From: Sphingobium fontiphilum
GTDB lineage: Bacteria; Pseudomonadota; Alphaproteobacteria; Sphingomonadales; Sphingomonadaceae
Assembly: GCF_014196635.1 (NCBI RefSeq)
Contig: NZ_JACIEB010000006.1
Span: 124,001-188,000, forward strand
Direction: 5' to 3'
DNA length: 64,000 bases
The position numbers and the translations under genes are program-made. Below, piece by piece: positions 33,815-42,368 of this stretch. Within the stretch, counting starts at the first letter, position 1. Every line of letters begins with the position of its first letter. Below the pieces are notes generated by a model. That model saw nothing but the letters and a program-made list of their open reading frames with translations. It did not search any database and had not been told where the DNA came from.

Positions 33815-36276
33815 ATCTGCGCGAATACCGTCAGAAGGCCGACCGGCTCGCCGATCATCTTCCATGGGCGGCGCTTGTCGCGCCCGGCGTGGTGCTCAAC
33901 AAGGACGGCAGCTTTTTGCGCGTCCTCAGGTTCCGCGGCCCCGATCTAGAATCCGCCACCGAAGCCGAGCTTGTCGCCGCCTGCGCGCGGGCGAACAATG
34001 TCCTGAAGCGCTTCGGCTCGGGCTGGGCACTCCATTTCGAGGCCGAGCGGCGCGAAGCGCTGGGTTATCCCGACAGCAGCTTTCCCGATGCGGCGTCGTG
34101 GCTGGTCGATGAGGAACGGCGCGCGGCGTTCGAAAGCGCGGGCGCGCATTTCGAGAGCCGCTATTATCTGACGCTCACCCTCCTGCCTCCGCCCGATCAG
34201 GCGGACACGGCGGGCCGAGCGCTGATCGAGCGCAGCGACGACGCGAAGGGCCGCGACTGGCGACAAGCGCTTGCCGGCTTCATCGCCGAGACGGATCGTG
34301 CGCTTGACCTGTTCAGAGGCTTCATGCCCGAGGTGCGCGCGCTCGGCGACAGCGAAATGCTGACCTTTCTCCACGGTGCGATCTCCGCGCGCCGCCATGT
34401 CGTCGCCGTGCCCGAAACGCCCATCTATCTGGACGGGCTGCTCGCCGACACGCCGCTGACCGGCGGGCTCGAACCGATGCTCGGCGACGAGCATCTGCGG
34501 ACGCTCACCATCCTCGGATTTCCGAACGCGAGCCGTCCCGGCATCCTCGACGGACTCAACCATGAGGATTTTGGCTATCGCTGGGTGACGCGCTTCATTG
34601 CGCTCGACAAGACCGACGCAACCAAAGCGCTCACTCGCCTGCGGCGGCAGTGGTTCAACAAGCGCAAGTCGATCACCGCGCTGCTGCGCGAAGTCATCTA
34701 CAACCAGCCGGTCCAGCTTCTCGACAGCGATGCCGACAACAAGGTGGTCGATGCCGACCTCGCCTTGCAGGCGCTCGGCGGCGATCATGTCGCGTTCGGC
34801 TATCTGACGACGACGATCACCGTTGCCGATATCGACCGCGCCCGCGTCGAGGAAAAGGTCCGCGCGGTCGAGCGCATCGTCAACGGGCTCGGCTTCACCT
34901 GCATCCGCGAGGGCATGAATGTGGTCGAGGCGTGGCTGTCGAGCCTGCCGGGCCATGTCTATGCGAACGTCCGGCAACCGATCGTCCACACCCTGAATCT
35001 CGCGCATCTCATGCCGCTGTCCTCGGTATGGGCAGGACCGGCGCGTAATCCGCACCTCGACGGTCCGCCGCTGCTTTATGCGGAAACCAGCGGCTCGACG
35101 CCGTTCCGTCTCAGCACGCATGTCGGCGACGTCGGTCATATGCTGATCGTCGGACCCACCGGGGCCGGAAAGTCGGTGCTGCTCGCAATGCTCGCGCTTC
35201 AGTTCCGGCGATATCCAGACTCCCAGGTCTATGTCTTCGACAAGGGATTTTCGGCGCGCGCGGCCGTGCTGGCGATGGGCGGCGCGCATCACGCGCTCGG
35301 GCTTGGCGGTGAGAGCGGTCATGCCGATGACGTGGGCGGGCGAACGATCGCCTTCCAGCCGCTGCGCCACATCGATCGCTCCAACGCACGCGCCTGGGCG
35401 ACCGAATGGATCGGCGCGCTGCTCGCCCATGAGAAAGTACTGGTCACACCCGAGATCAAGGAGGCCGTCTGGTCGGCGCTCACCAATCTCGCGACCGCCC
35501 CGATCGAGGAACGCACGCTCACCGGCCTGTCGCTGCTGCTGCAATCGGCACCGCTGCGATCGGCGCTCGCGCCCTATACGCTCGAAGGATCGTTCGGCCG
35601 CCTGCTCGACGCCGCCGAAGACGATCTAGCGATCGCCGACGTGCAGTGCTTCGAGACTGAAGCGCTGATGGGGCAGGCGGGCGTCGTTGCGCCCGTGCTG
35701 ACCTACCTGTTCCATCGTCTCGAGGAGCGCTTCACCGGGCGGCCGACGCTTCTCGTACTGGATGAAGCCTGGGTGTTCCTCGACCACCCGCTGTTCGCCG
35801 CGCGCATCCGTGAGTGGCTGAAGGTGCTGCGCAAGAAGAACGTCAGCGTCGTGTTCGCGACACAGAGCCTAGCCGATATCGCCGACAGCACGATCGCGCC
35901 GGCCATCATCGAAAGCTGTCCGCAGCGCATCTTGCTGCCCAATGATCGGGCGATCGAGCCGCAGGGCCAGACGGTCTACGTCCGCTTCGGTCTCAACGCG
36001 CGCCAGATCGAACTGGTCAGCCGCGCGACGCCCAAGCGGCAATATTATCTGCAATCAGCGCGCGGCAACCGGCTGTTCGAGCTTGGGCTAGGCCCGATCG
36101 CGCTGGCGTTGTGCGGCGCGTCCGATCCCGACAGCCAGAAGCGCATAGACGCGGTGCTGGCCGAAAAGGGCCAGGCCGACTTCGCCGCGACCTTTCTCTC
36201 CCAAGCCGGCCTCGATTGGGCGGCCGACCTGCTTGGGCGTCACCCTGCCGCCCGCCCCCCAGAAGACAAGGAGTAA
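33808..36276 (+). CDS. trbE: conjugal transfer ATPase TrbE (VirB4-like)
   Basis: An 822-residue ATPase, the largest T4SS energiser. It begins MLNLREYRQKADRLADHLPW. Walker A GPTGAGKS is near residue 450 and Walker B is LLVLDEAWVFLDHP. The C-terminal SVVFATQSLADIAD and YYLQSARGNRLFELGLGP segments are typical. ATG 33808 overlaps trbD. The gene is intact. Confidence 0.94.
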   Translation: MLNLREYRQKADRLADHLPWAALVAPGVVLNKDGSFLRVLRFRGPDLESATEAELVAACARANNVLKRFGSGWALHFEAERREALGYPDSSFPDAASWLVDEERRAAFESAGAHFESRYYLTLTLLPPPDQADTAGRALIERSDDAKGRDWRQALAGFIAETDRALDLFRGFMPEVRALGDSEMLTFLHGAISARRHVVAVPETPIYLDGLLADTPLTGGLEPMLGDEHLRTLTILGFPNASRPGILDGLNHEDFGYRWVTRFIALDKTDATKALTRLRRQWFNKRKSITALLREVIYNQPVQLLDSDADNKVVDADLALQALGGDHVAFGYLTTTITVADIDRARVEEKVRAVERIVNGLGFTCIREGMNVVEAWLSSLPGHVYANVRQPIVHTLNLAHLMPLSSVWAGPARNPHLDGPPLLYAETSGSTPFRLSTHVGDVGHMLIVGPTGAGKSVLLAMLALQFRRYPDSQVYVFDKGFSARAAVLAMGGAHHALGLGGESGHADDVGGRTIAFQPLRHIDRSNARAWATEWIGALLAHEKVLVTPEIKEAVWSALTNLATAPIEERTLTGLSLLLQSAPLRSALAPYTLEGSFGRLLDAAEDDLAIADVQCFETEALMGQAGVVAPVLTYLFHRLEERFTGRPTLLVLDEAWVFLDHPLFAARIREWLKVLRKKNVSVVFATQSLADIADSTIAPAIIESCPQRILLPNDRAIEPQGQTVYVRFGLNARQIELVSRATPKRQYYLQSARGNRLFELGLGPIALALCGASDPDSQKRIDAVLAEKGQADFAATFLSQAGLDWAADLLGRHPAARPPEDKE

Positions 36277-36282
36277 TTTCCC

Positions 36283-37035
36283 GTGCCCCGTATCCCTATC
36301 CGCAAATATGCGTGCCTCTCCGCTCTCGCGCTCGGCGCCGTCGGCTCGCTCGGTATCGGCATCGCGTTGACCTCGACGCCCGTCGCGGCCCAGCTCAGTG
36401 TGTTCGATCCATCGAACTATTCGCAAAACCTGCTCACCGCCGCGCGCACGCTTGCCCAGATCAACAACCAGATCCAGAGTCTCCAGAACGAAGCGCAGAT
36501 GCTGATCAACCAGGGCAAGAACCTGTCCCGGATCGATTTCCCGCAACTTCAGGAGCTTCGCCAGCGCCTCCAGCAGATCGACCAGCTCATGGGCCAGGCG
36601 CAGGGCGTCGACTTCCGCATCGATCAGCTCGACGAGCGCTTCCGCCAGCTCTACCCGCAGGAGTTCGATCAGGTGTTCCGCCGCGATCAGCGTGTGGCTC
36701 GCGCACGCGATCAACTCGATACCGCGATGTCCGCGTTTCGCCAGACGATGGGGGTCCAGAACCGCATCGTCGACAACGTACGGAGCGACACGCAGGCGCT
36801 CGCCGACATCGTCGCGCGCAGCCAGGGCGCGGAAGGCTCGCTTCAGGCGCAGCAGGCCACGAACCAGCTTCTCGCGCTCACCGCCAAGCAGCAGCTCCAG
36901 CTTCAGCAAATGATGGCGGCGCAGTTCCGGGCGGAATCGGTCGAGCAGGCGCAGCGGGGCCAGATCGCGCGCGAGGCACGCGAGTCGACGCGCCGCTTCC
37001 TCGGCGACGGCAAGGCTTACACGCCACGCCAATGA
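36283..37035 (+). CDS. trbJ: P-type conjugative transfer protein TrbJ (VirB5-like)
   Basis: A 250-residue periplasmic or pilus-associated protein with a signal peptide (ALGAVGSLGIGIALTSTPVAA|Q, cleavage near residue 36). The mature part is Gln-rich and strongly coiled (IDQLMGQAQGVDFRIDQLDE and many QQ pairs), as in TrbJ. It starts with GTG 36283, 6 bases after trbE. No trbK is recognisable in the 136-base gap that follows. Confidence 0.9.
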   Translation: MPRIPIRKYACLSALALGAVGSLGIGIALTSTPVAAQLSVFDPSNYSQNLLTAARTLAQINNQIQSLQNEAQMLINQGKNLSRIDFPQLQELRQRLQQIDQLMGQAQGVDFRIDQLDERFRQLYPQEFDQVFRRDQRVARARDQLDTAMSAFRQTMGVQNRIVDNVRSDTQALADIVARSQGAEGSLQAQQATNQLLALTAKQQLQLQQMMAAQFRAESVEQAQRGQIAREARESTRRFLGDGKAYTPRQ

Positions 37036-37171
37036 GCTGAGGCAGGCGAGGACCGCGCCCCCAGCTCCCCCCGGGTCCGAACCTGTCTCGTCGCGGGGGC
37101 CGTAGGGCTTGCCCCTCTCATGGCCGCCGGTCCCCGCGACACCTTTCAACTTCAAGCAGGAACCCGCCCAT

Positions 37172-38479
37172 ATGGATGACCTGAATGTCATCGATCAGTT
37201 CATGGAGGCCTTCGCCTCCTACATCGACAGCGGGTTCGGCCTGTTGGGCGGTGACGTCGGTTTCCTGACCACGATCCTGATCGGCATCGACATCACGCTC
37301 GCCGGGCTGTTCTGGGCGCTCGGCGGCGAAGACGACGTCATCGCCAAGTTCCTCAAAAAGATCCTCTATGTCGGCGTCTTCGCCCTGATCCTCAACAGCT
37401 TCTCGACACTGTCCGATATCATCTTTCGCAGCTTCGCCGGCCTCGGCCTCACCGCAGGGGGCAGCGCGATTACGGCTGACGATTTATTGCGACCCGGCAA
37501 GCTGGCCGGGACCGGCTTCGAGGCAGCATGGCCGCTCCTCGAGCAGGCGAAGGAGTTGGTTGGCCCGATCGCCTTCTTCGACAATTTCATCGAGATCGCC
37601 GTGCTGGTGATCGCCTGGGTCGTCGTCATCGCCGCCTTTTTCATCCTCGCGATCCAGCTTTTCATCACAATCCTCGAATTCAAGCTTACTTCGCTCGCCG
37701 GCTTCGTGCTCGTGCCCTTTGCGCTGTGGAACCGCACGTCGTTCCTCGCCGAACGGGTGCTCGGGAACGTCGTCAGTTCGGGCATCAAGGTCATGGTGCT
37801 CGCGGTCATCGTCGGCATCGGCTCTAACTATTTCGCCGACTTCACCAGTGCGATCACCGGCGACGAGGTGTCGATCGAACAGGCCGTGTCGCTGATGCTC
37901 GCGAGCCTCGCGATCTTTGGCCTCTCCATCTTCGGCCCGGGAATCGCATCCGGCCTCGTCGCCGGCGCGCCGCAGCTCGGCGCCGGATCGGTGATCGCCA
38001 CTACCGTGCTTGCCGGCGGAGGTCTTGCGATGGCAGGCGCTGGCGCCGTCGGCGCGGCACGCGGTCTCGCGGGGGCCGGTCTCGGCGCGATCCGCGCCGG
38101 TACATCGATGGGGTCTGCCGCATCCACTGCCTACAAGCTCGGGCAGGAAACCTCGGGCTCGACCAGCGTCGGCGCGGGCCTCGGCGGCGTTGCGACCGCC
38201 ATGCGCGGCGCGGCTGCCAACCGGATGAGCGGCGGTCTCGGCGTTAGCGCTGCCGCCGATCGTGGGCAGCGCGCCGCATGGGAAGCAGGAAGCACCCGTG
38301 CCGGCGGCGCCGCCCCCGCAGCCGCGCCGATAGGCGCAGCTGAAGGAACACCCGCCTGGGCGCAGAAGCTTCATGCCAGCCAGAATGCTCGCCACCGCCG
38401 CCAGATGGCGATCCACGCAATCCAGGGCGGCGACCGCGGCGGCGCTGGCGCCACTCCAGACATCAAGGAAAGGGACTGA
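37172..38479 (+). CDS. trbL: P-type conjugative transfer protein TrbL (VirB6-like)
   Basis: A 435-residue polytopic inner-membrane protein. Several transmembrane segments are visible (TILIGIDITLAGLFWALG, ILYVGVFALILNSF, AVLVIAWVVVIAAFFILAI, SLMLASLAIFGLSIFGPG), followed by a Gly/Ala-rich hydrophilic tail, the usual TrbL layout. ATG 37172 gives the family start MDDLNVIDQFM. Forms the base of the transfer channel. Confidence 0.92.
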   Translation: MDDLNVIDQFMEAFASYIDSGFGLLGGDVGFLTTILIGIDITLAGLFWALGGEDDVIAKFLKKILYVGVFALILNSFSTLSDIIFRSFAGLGLTAGGSAITADDLLRPGKLAGTGFEAAWPLLEQAKELVGPIAFFDNFIEIAVLVIAWVVVIAAFFILAIQLFITILEFKLTSLAGFVLVPFALWNRTSFLAERVLGNVVSSGIKVMVLAVIVGIGSNYFADFTSAITGDEVSIEQAVSLMLASLAIFGLSIFGPGIASGLVAGAPQLGAGSVIATTVLAGGGLAMAGAGAVGAARGLAGAGLGAIRAGTSMGSAASTAYKLGQETSGSTSVGAGLGGVATAMRGAAANRMSGGLGVSAAADRGQRAAWEAGSTRAGGAAPAAAPIGAAEGTPAWAQKLHASQNARHRRQMAIHAIQGGDRGGAGATPDIKERD

Positions 38480-38482
38480 GCG

Positions 38483-39325
38483 ATGAAATTTCGACGCGCA
38501 TTGCAGCGCTATGGGCGAACGCCCGAACCCGAGACACCCTACCAACGAGCGGGCCAGCTTTGGGATGAGCGTATCGGCTCGGCTCGCGCACAGGCGAAGA
38601 ACTGGCGGCTGATGGCCTTCGGCGGCCTGTTCCTGACCACTGGTCTGTCGGGCGCGCTGGTCTGGCAATCGATGCAAAGCCGCGTCGTGCCCTATGTGGT
38701 CGAGGTCGATGCACTCGGGCAAGCACAGGCCGTCGCGCCTGCCGCCAAGGACTATCGGCCGACCGATCCGCAGATCGCATGGTTCCTCGGCCGGTTCATC
38801 ACCGGCGTTCGAGCGCGCTCGCTCGATCCGGTATTGATGCGTGAAAACTGGCTATCAGCCTATGATTTCGCGACCGAACGTGCGTCACTGTTCCTCGGCG
38901 AATATGCCCGCACCTCCAATCCGTTCGCCGATGTCGGGCGCAAGACGGTTTCGGTGCAGGTGACGAGCGTCGTCCGCGCGTCGGATACGAGCTTCCAGGT
39001 CAAATGGACCGAGCAGCAATATGAGCGGGGAAGCCTCGCCAGCACGTCACGCTGGACGGCGATGCTCACGGTGAAGATCAAGCCGCCGCGCTTGGCCGAT
39101 GTGCTCCGAAAAAACCCGCTCGGTCTCTATGTTGACGCGATCGACTGGAGCCGCGAACTGGAAACGCCTCAGGACCGGCCGCCTTCGCCGCAACCATCGG
39201 CCGTGCCCGATCCCGCACAATCACTCCCGGTCGCGCCGCCCACCGACATTCCGCTGGGCTCGCCGCTCGATCCGACCCTTGCTCAACCCGCAGCCGCACC
39301 ATCCCCCGAAAGGACCGACCAATGA
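38483..39325 (+). CDS. trbF: conjugal transfer protein TrbF (VirB8-like)
   Basis: A 280-residue bitopic inner-membrane protein. It has a cytoplasmic start (MKFRRALQRYGRTPEPETPY), one transmembrane segment (WRLMAFGGLFLTTGLSGALV), and a periplasmic VirB8-like domain (VPYVVEVDALGQAQAV, then YDFATERASLFL). The Pro-rich tail is longer than the core needs. Overlaps trbG by 4 bases. Confidence 0.92.
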   Translation: MKFRRALQRYGRTPEPETPYQRAGQLWDERIGSARAQAKNWRLMAFGGLFLTTGLSGALVWQSMQSRVVPYVVEVDALGQAQAVAPAAKDYRPTDPQIAWFLGRFITGVRARSLDPVLMRENWLSAYDFATERASLFLGEYARTSNPFADVGRKTVSVQVTSVVRASDTSFQVKWTEQQYERGSLASTSRWTAMLTVKIKPPRLADVLRKNPLGLYVDAIDWSRELETPQDRPPSPQPSAVPDPAQSLPVAPPTDIPLGSPLDPTLAQPAAAPSPERTDQ

Positions 39326-40173
39326 TCCGTGCCCTCATCCTGGCGGCGAGCGCGATGGCGCTTGCCATGGGCGTCGCTGCGCAGAGCCGCGAACCCGCGT
39401 CACCCACCGCGCGCGTCACTGCCGCCAACCGGGCGGCACTGCGCGAGCCGTCGAGCGCGGGATATATATATGCCGTCCAGGTCTATCCCTGGGCGGAAGG
39501 CGTGCTCTACCGGCTCTATGCCGCGCCCGAGCGCATCACCGACATTGCCTTGCAGCCGGGCGAAACGATTGTGTCCGTCGCCGCCGGCGACACCGTGCGC
39601 TGGACTGTCGGCGATACCACCAGCGGCATCGGCGAAAGCAAGCGCGTGCACATCCTCGTCAAGCCGTTTTCGGCGGGCCTACGCACAAACCTTGTCATTG
39701 CTACCGATCGCCGGACCTACCATCTCCAGCTCGAAAGCACGCCCGCGACCGCGATGGCGGCGATCTCCTGGACCTATCCACATGACGAGCTGATCGCGCT
39801 CCGGCGTCAGCGCGATGCAGCCGTGGCGGCGACGCCGATCGCGTCGGGCCTCTCGGTCGAAAGCCTCAACTTCAACTATGCGATCTCGGGCGACAAGCCG
39901 GCCTGGCGGCCGCTGCGCGCGTTCGACGATGGGCGGCAGACCTACATCGAGTTCTCGCCTGCGATCGCCGTGGGTGAGGCGCCCCCGCTGTTCGTGATTG
40001 GCGAGGATGGCGAGGCCCAGCTCGTCAACTATCGCGTCGCCGGCCGCTATTATGTGGTCGACCGCCTGTTCGGTGTCGCCGAGCTGCGCCTTGGCGGCAA
40101 GAAACAGCAGATTGTCCGTATCACCGCCGCCCAGCCGAAGAGCCGGCAGCGCAAGGCCGGGAGGGGCGCGTGA
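39322..40173 (+). CDS. trbG: P-type conjugative transfer protein TrbG (VirB9-like)
   Basis: A 283-residue periplasmic and outer-membrane-complex protein with a signal peptide (LILAASAMALAMGVAAQ). VYPWAEGVLYRLYAAPERIT, a beta-rich domain, and the NYRVAGRYYVVDRLFGVAELRLG end region are typical of TrbG/VirB9. It begins at ATG 39322 overlapping trbF and overlaps trbI by 4 bases. No trbH gene lies between. Confidence 0.92.
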   Translation: MIRALILAASAMALAMGVAAQSREPASPTARVTAANRAALREPSSAGYIYAVQVYPWAEGVLYRLYAAPERITDIALQPGETIVSVAAGDTVRWTVGDTTSGIGESKRVHILVKPFSAGLRTNLVIATDRRTYHLQLESTPATAMAAISWTYPHDELIALRRQRDAAVAATPIASGLSVESLNFNYAISGDKPAWRPLRAFDDGRQTYIEFSPAIAVGEAPPLFVIGEDGEAQLVNYRVAGRYYVVDRLFGVAELRLGGKKQQIVRITAAQPKSRQRKAGRGA

Positions 40174-41408
40174 CCGATCCAACCGCTTCTTCCGCGCCGA
40201 TCGCGGCGCCCAAAGCCGACCCCGAAACGCTCGTTCTGCGCGCGGCGCCGGGCCGCGTCACCCGTTTTCGCCGCGGTGCGATCGTCGCCATCGCTGCCGC
40301 CGGCTCGACCGCGATCATCGGCGTCGCCTGGCTGGCGCTCAAGCCCGCGACCCTGAGCCTGATCGCACGAAGCGATGAAAAGCTGGTTGGCGCGAAGGCG
40401 CCGCCTGATGCGCTCGCGGGCGCGCCGACGAGCTATGGCGACGTGCCGAAGCTCGGGCTACCGCTTCCCGGTGATCTCGGGCGGCCGATCCTCGAGCGCC
40501 AGCGGCAGCTTGGCGGGATGGTTCCCCCTGACCCCGCTGCCGATGCGGTGAGCCGGGCCGCGCAGGAAGCCGAAGCCGAGCGCCAGCGCATCGCCGCTGA
40601 GCAGAAGGCCGCACGCGAGTCTGGCGTCATGCTGCAATTGGCGGGCGGCGGTCGCGCCGCCGCCCCTGCACCGGTGACTACCGATGCAAGTGTTCCGCCA
40701 GCATCGGCCGAGACTGCCAAGCCGCTCCTCGACCCTGACCGAGATCCTAACGCCCAGGGGCGCAAGAACGAATTGGTCGGCCACGCCAATCGCGACGACG
40801 ACATCAATCCGCACGCGCTGGCGCAGTCCGTATCGCCTTGGACCTTGCAGGCCGGCAGCATCATTGCCGCGAGCCTCATAACCGGGCTCAACTCGGATCT
40901 TCCCGGGCTCGTCACCGCGCAGATCACGGAGAACGTCTATGACAGTGTGACCGGGCGCGGTCTGCTCATTCCGCAAGGATCGCGGCTGATCGGCAGCTAC
41001 GACAGCGTTGTAGCGTTTGGGCAGAGCCGTGCGCTGGTCGTCTGGCAGCGGATTATCCTGCCCGACGGCTCGTCGATTCGTATCGACAATGTGCCGGCGA
41101 CCGATACGCAGGGCTATGCGGGTCTGTCCGACCGGATCGACCGGCATACTTGGCAACTTCTGAAGGGCGTCGCCCTGTCGACACTGCTGGGCGTCGGCAC
41201 TGAATTGAGCTTCGGCAGCACCGAAAGCGACCTTGTCCGGGCGATCCGCGAGTCAGCGCAGCAGAGCGGCGCGCGCGCCGGCGATCAGCTCGTCACGCGC
41301 AATCTCAATATCCAGCCGACCTTGCGCGTGCGTCCCGGCTGGCCGCTACGGGTGGTCGTGCACAAAGACATCATATTGCCCGGACCCTGGGGAGGCCGTC
41401 ATGGCTGA
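40170..41408 (+). CDS. trbI: conjugal transfer protein TrbI (VirB10-like)
   Basis: A 412-residue envelope-spanning protein. It has one transmembrane segment near residues 32-53 (GAIVAIAAAGSTAIIGVAW), a Pro/Ala-rich linker, and the VirB10 C-terminal domain: LQAGSIIAASLITGLNSDLPG, LIPQGSRLIGSYDSV, RIDNVPATDTQGYAGL and RVRPGWPLRVVVHKDI. GTG start overlapping trbG. Completes the mating channel core. Confidence 0.93.
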   Translation: MTDPTASSAPIAAPKADPETLVLRAAPGRVTRFRRGAIVAIAAAGSTAIIGVAWLALKPATLSLIARSDEKLVGAKAPPDALAGAPTSYGDVPKLGLPLPGDLGRPILERQRQLGGMVPPDPAADAVSRAAQEAEAERQRIAAEQKAARESGVMLQLAGGGRAAAPAPVTTDASVPPASAETAKPLLDPDRDPNAQGRKNELVGHANRDDDINPHALAQSVSPWTLQAGSIIAASLITGLNSDLPGLVTAQITENVYDSVTGRGLLIPQGSRLIGSYDSVVAFGQSRALVVWQRIILPDGSSIRIDNVPATDTQGYAGLSDRIDRHTWQLLKGVALSTLLGVGTELSFGSTESDLVRAIRESAQQSGARAGDQLVTRNLNIQPTLRVRPGWPLRVVVHKDIILPGPWGGRHG

Positions 41409-41613
41409 TTTGAAGCTGCCAAGGCTGCCCGATCGGACGCCGGCTAAGATCACGATCAACGTCATGCCGGATCTCATCGAAGCGCTGAACGACTACGCCG
41501 AGGCCTATGAGGCGGCCTACGGCCGACGCGAGTCCGTACCGGACCTCATTCCATTCATGCTTAGCGGCTTCCTGGCGAGCGACCGCTCGTTCAGCCGGGC
41601 ACGTAAGAAATAG
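41401..41613 (+). CDS. DUF2274 domain-containing small protein
   Basis: A 70-residue protein. KLPRLPDRTPAKITINVMPD, then LIEALNDYAEAYEAAYG and VPDLIPFMLSGFLASDRSF match DUF2274, a family typically encoded right after trbI in these elements. Function unknown. It overlaps trbI by 8 bases. Confidence 0.82.
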   Translation: MADLKLPRLPDRTPAKITINVMPDLIEALNDYAEAYEAAYGRRESVPDLIPFMLSGFLASDRSFSRARKK

Positions 41614-41617
41614 TCCG

Positions 41618-41851
41618 ATGTCGGCCCGGCAGCCTGCAACGAATGGCGACGACGCGCCCCCGATTGGGCCGATAAGCGTTCGCATTCCCGACGCAGTACG
41701 GATGACGGGGCTCAGCAAATCCAAGATCTACCAGCTCATCGCTTCCGGCGACATCGAGGCAGCCAAGGTCGGCCGTGCAACCGTGGTGTTTGTCGATAGT
41801 CTGCGGTCCTTTCTGCGATCACACTGTAAACAGCCGCGTTCTCGGGCGTAG
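41618..41851 (+). CDS. AlpA/excisionase-like helix-turn-helix protein
   Basis: A 77-residue protein. IPDAVRMTGLSKSKIYQLIA, then SGDIEAAKVGRATVVFVDSL and RSFL form a short winged helix of the excisionase/AlpA type. It lies 4 bases after the DUF2274 gene and 135 bases before the putative right attachment site, which fits a recombination directionality factor. A simple regulator is also possible. Confidence 0.75.
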   Translation: MSARQPATNGDDAPPIGPISVRIPDAVRMTGLSKSKIYQLIASGDIEAAKVGRATVVFVDSLRSFLRSHCKQPRSRA

Positions 41852-41985
41852 CAGGGATCGCGCATGTCGGCCTGTCGATATTTCGGCACGGCCTGTCGCG
41901 AAGGGGTAAAATTGGGGGTGGATTGAGCGGAATTATCGGCACGACGATCAAGAACGTTGTTATAAATCAGTATCTTATGTTTTTC

Positions 41986-42009
41986 GTGTGAATCCCTCCT
42001 CCGCTACCA
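41986..42009 (+). other. putative right attachment site: tRNA 3'-end-like remnant
   Basis: The sequence GAAT + CCCTC + CTCCGCT + A + CCA (41990-42009) reads as the end of a T-loop, T-stem, acceptor stem, discriminator base and CCA. The upstream bases do not provide the matching 5' strands, so it is not a complete tRNA gene. Such isolated 3' ends are left at the distal end of elements that integrate into tRNA genes. It lies just after the last element gene. The tRNA isotype cannot be named. Confidence 0.5.
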
Positions 42010-42368
42010 TTTTCCGATGCCAAAGCCCTCAGTCGCTTCCGCATCATTCCGAAAATCCCCGCCTCGACGCAAAATGGCTTGCGGTTCCCCTGCACCGACA
42101 GCGATGGCGGAGTGCGCGCGTCCGGGTTCGATAATATTTCTCCAAAGGCATCGAACAGATCGGAATTAATGAATATTGGCTGTCAGTCGCGCTGGAATGG
42201 GGGAGGACAACCAATCAATACCGTCATTTATGTGATATATTGCACAGCCAGCGGGTCTGGATCGGTTTAGTCGGTGCAAACGGGCTTGGCCTTGGCCATG
42301 GCGATGATACAAGCACCAGCCTGTTCTCTGTCCTGAAATGCTGAGACGAGAAGCTGGGGCGAGACCTT
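42010..42368. other. non-coding stretch at the chromosome side of the element boundary
   Basis: No supported gene; a 63-codon reading frame at 42079-42270 has no ribosome-binding site and atypical composition. AT-rich words near 42230 (GATATATTG) may form the promoter of the secretion genes that follow. Confidence 0.4.

Larger units (their letters stand above)
10706..42009 (+). mobile_element. integrative conjugative element, right part (left end outside or unresolved)
   Basis: A conjugation module with relaxase, coupling protein, a Trb-type T4SS, ArdC, ParB-like, DUF736, LuxR/LuxI and a TraF-like peptidase, ending at an excisionase-like gene and a tRNA 3'-end-like sequence. No replication initiator is present. 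No integrase or matching left attachment site was found, so the left boundary given here is only the first gene clearly belonging to it. The element may extend beyond the left window edge and include the catabolic genes at 1-10.2 kb. Confidence 0.75.

Noticed and set aside
37036..37171. Possible trbK between trbJ and trbL
   Set aside because: A short hydrophobic reading (LVAGAVGLAPLMAAG) is visible but has no start codon, ribosome-binding site or lipobox in a usable frame.
42079..42270. 63-codon plus-strand frame after the attachment site
   Set aside because: No ribosome-binding site, odd composition, no similarity; treated as non-coding.
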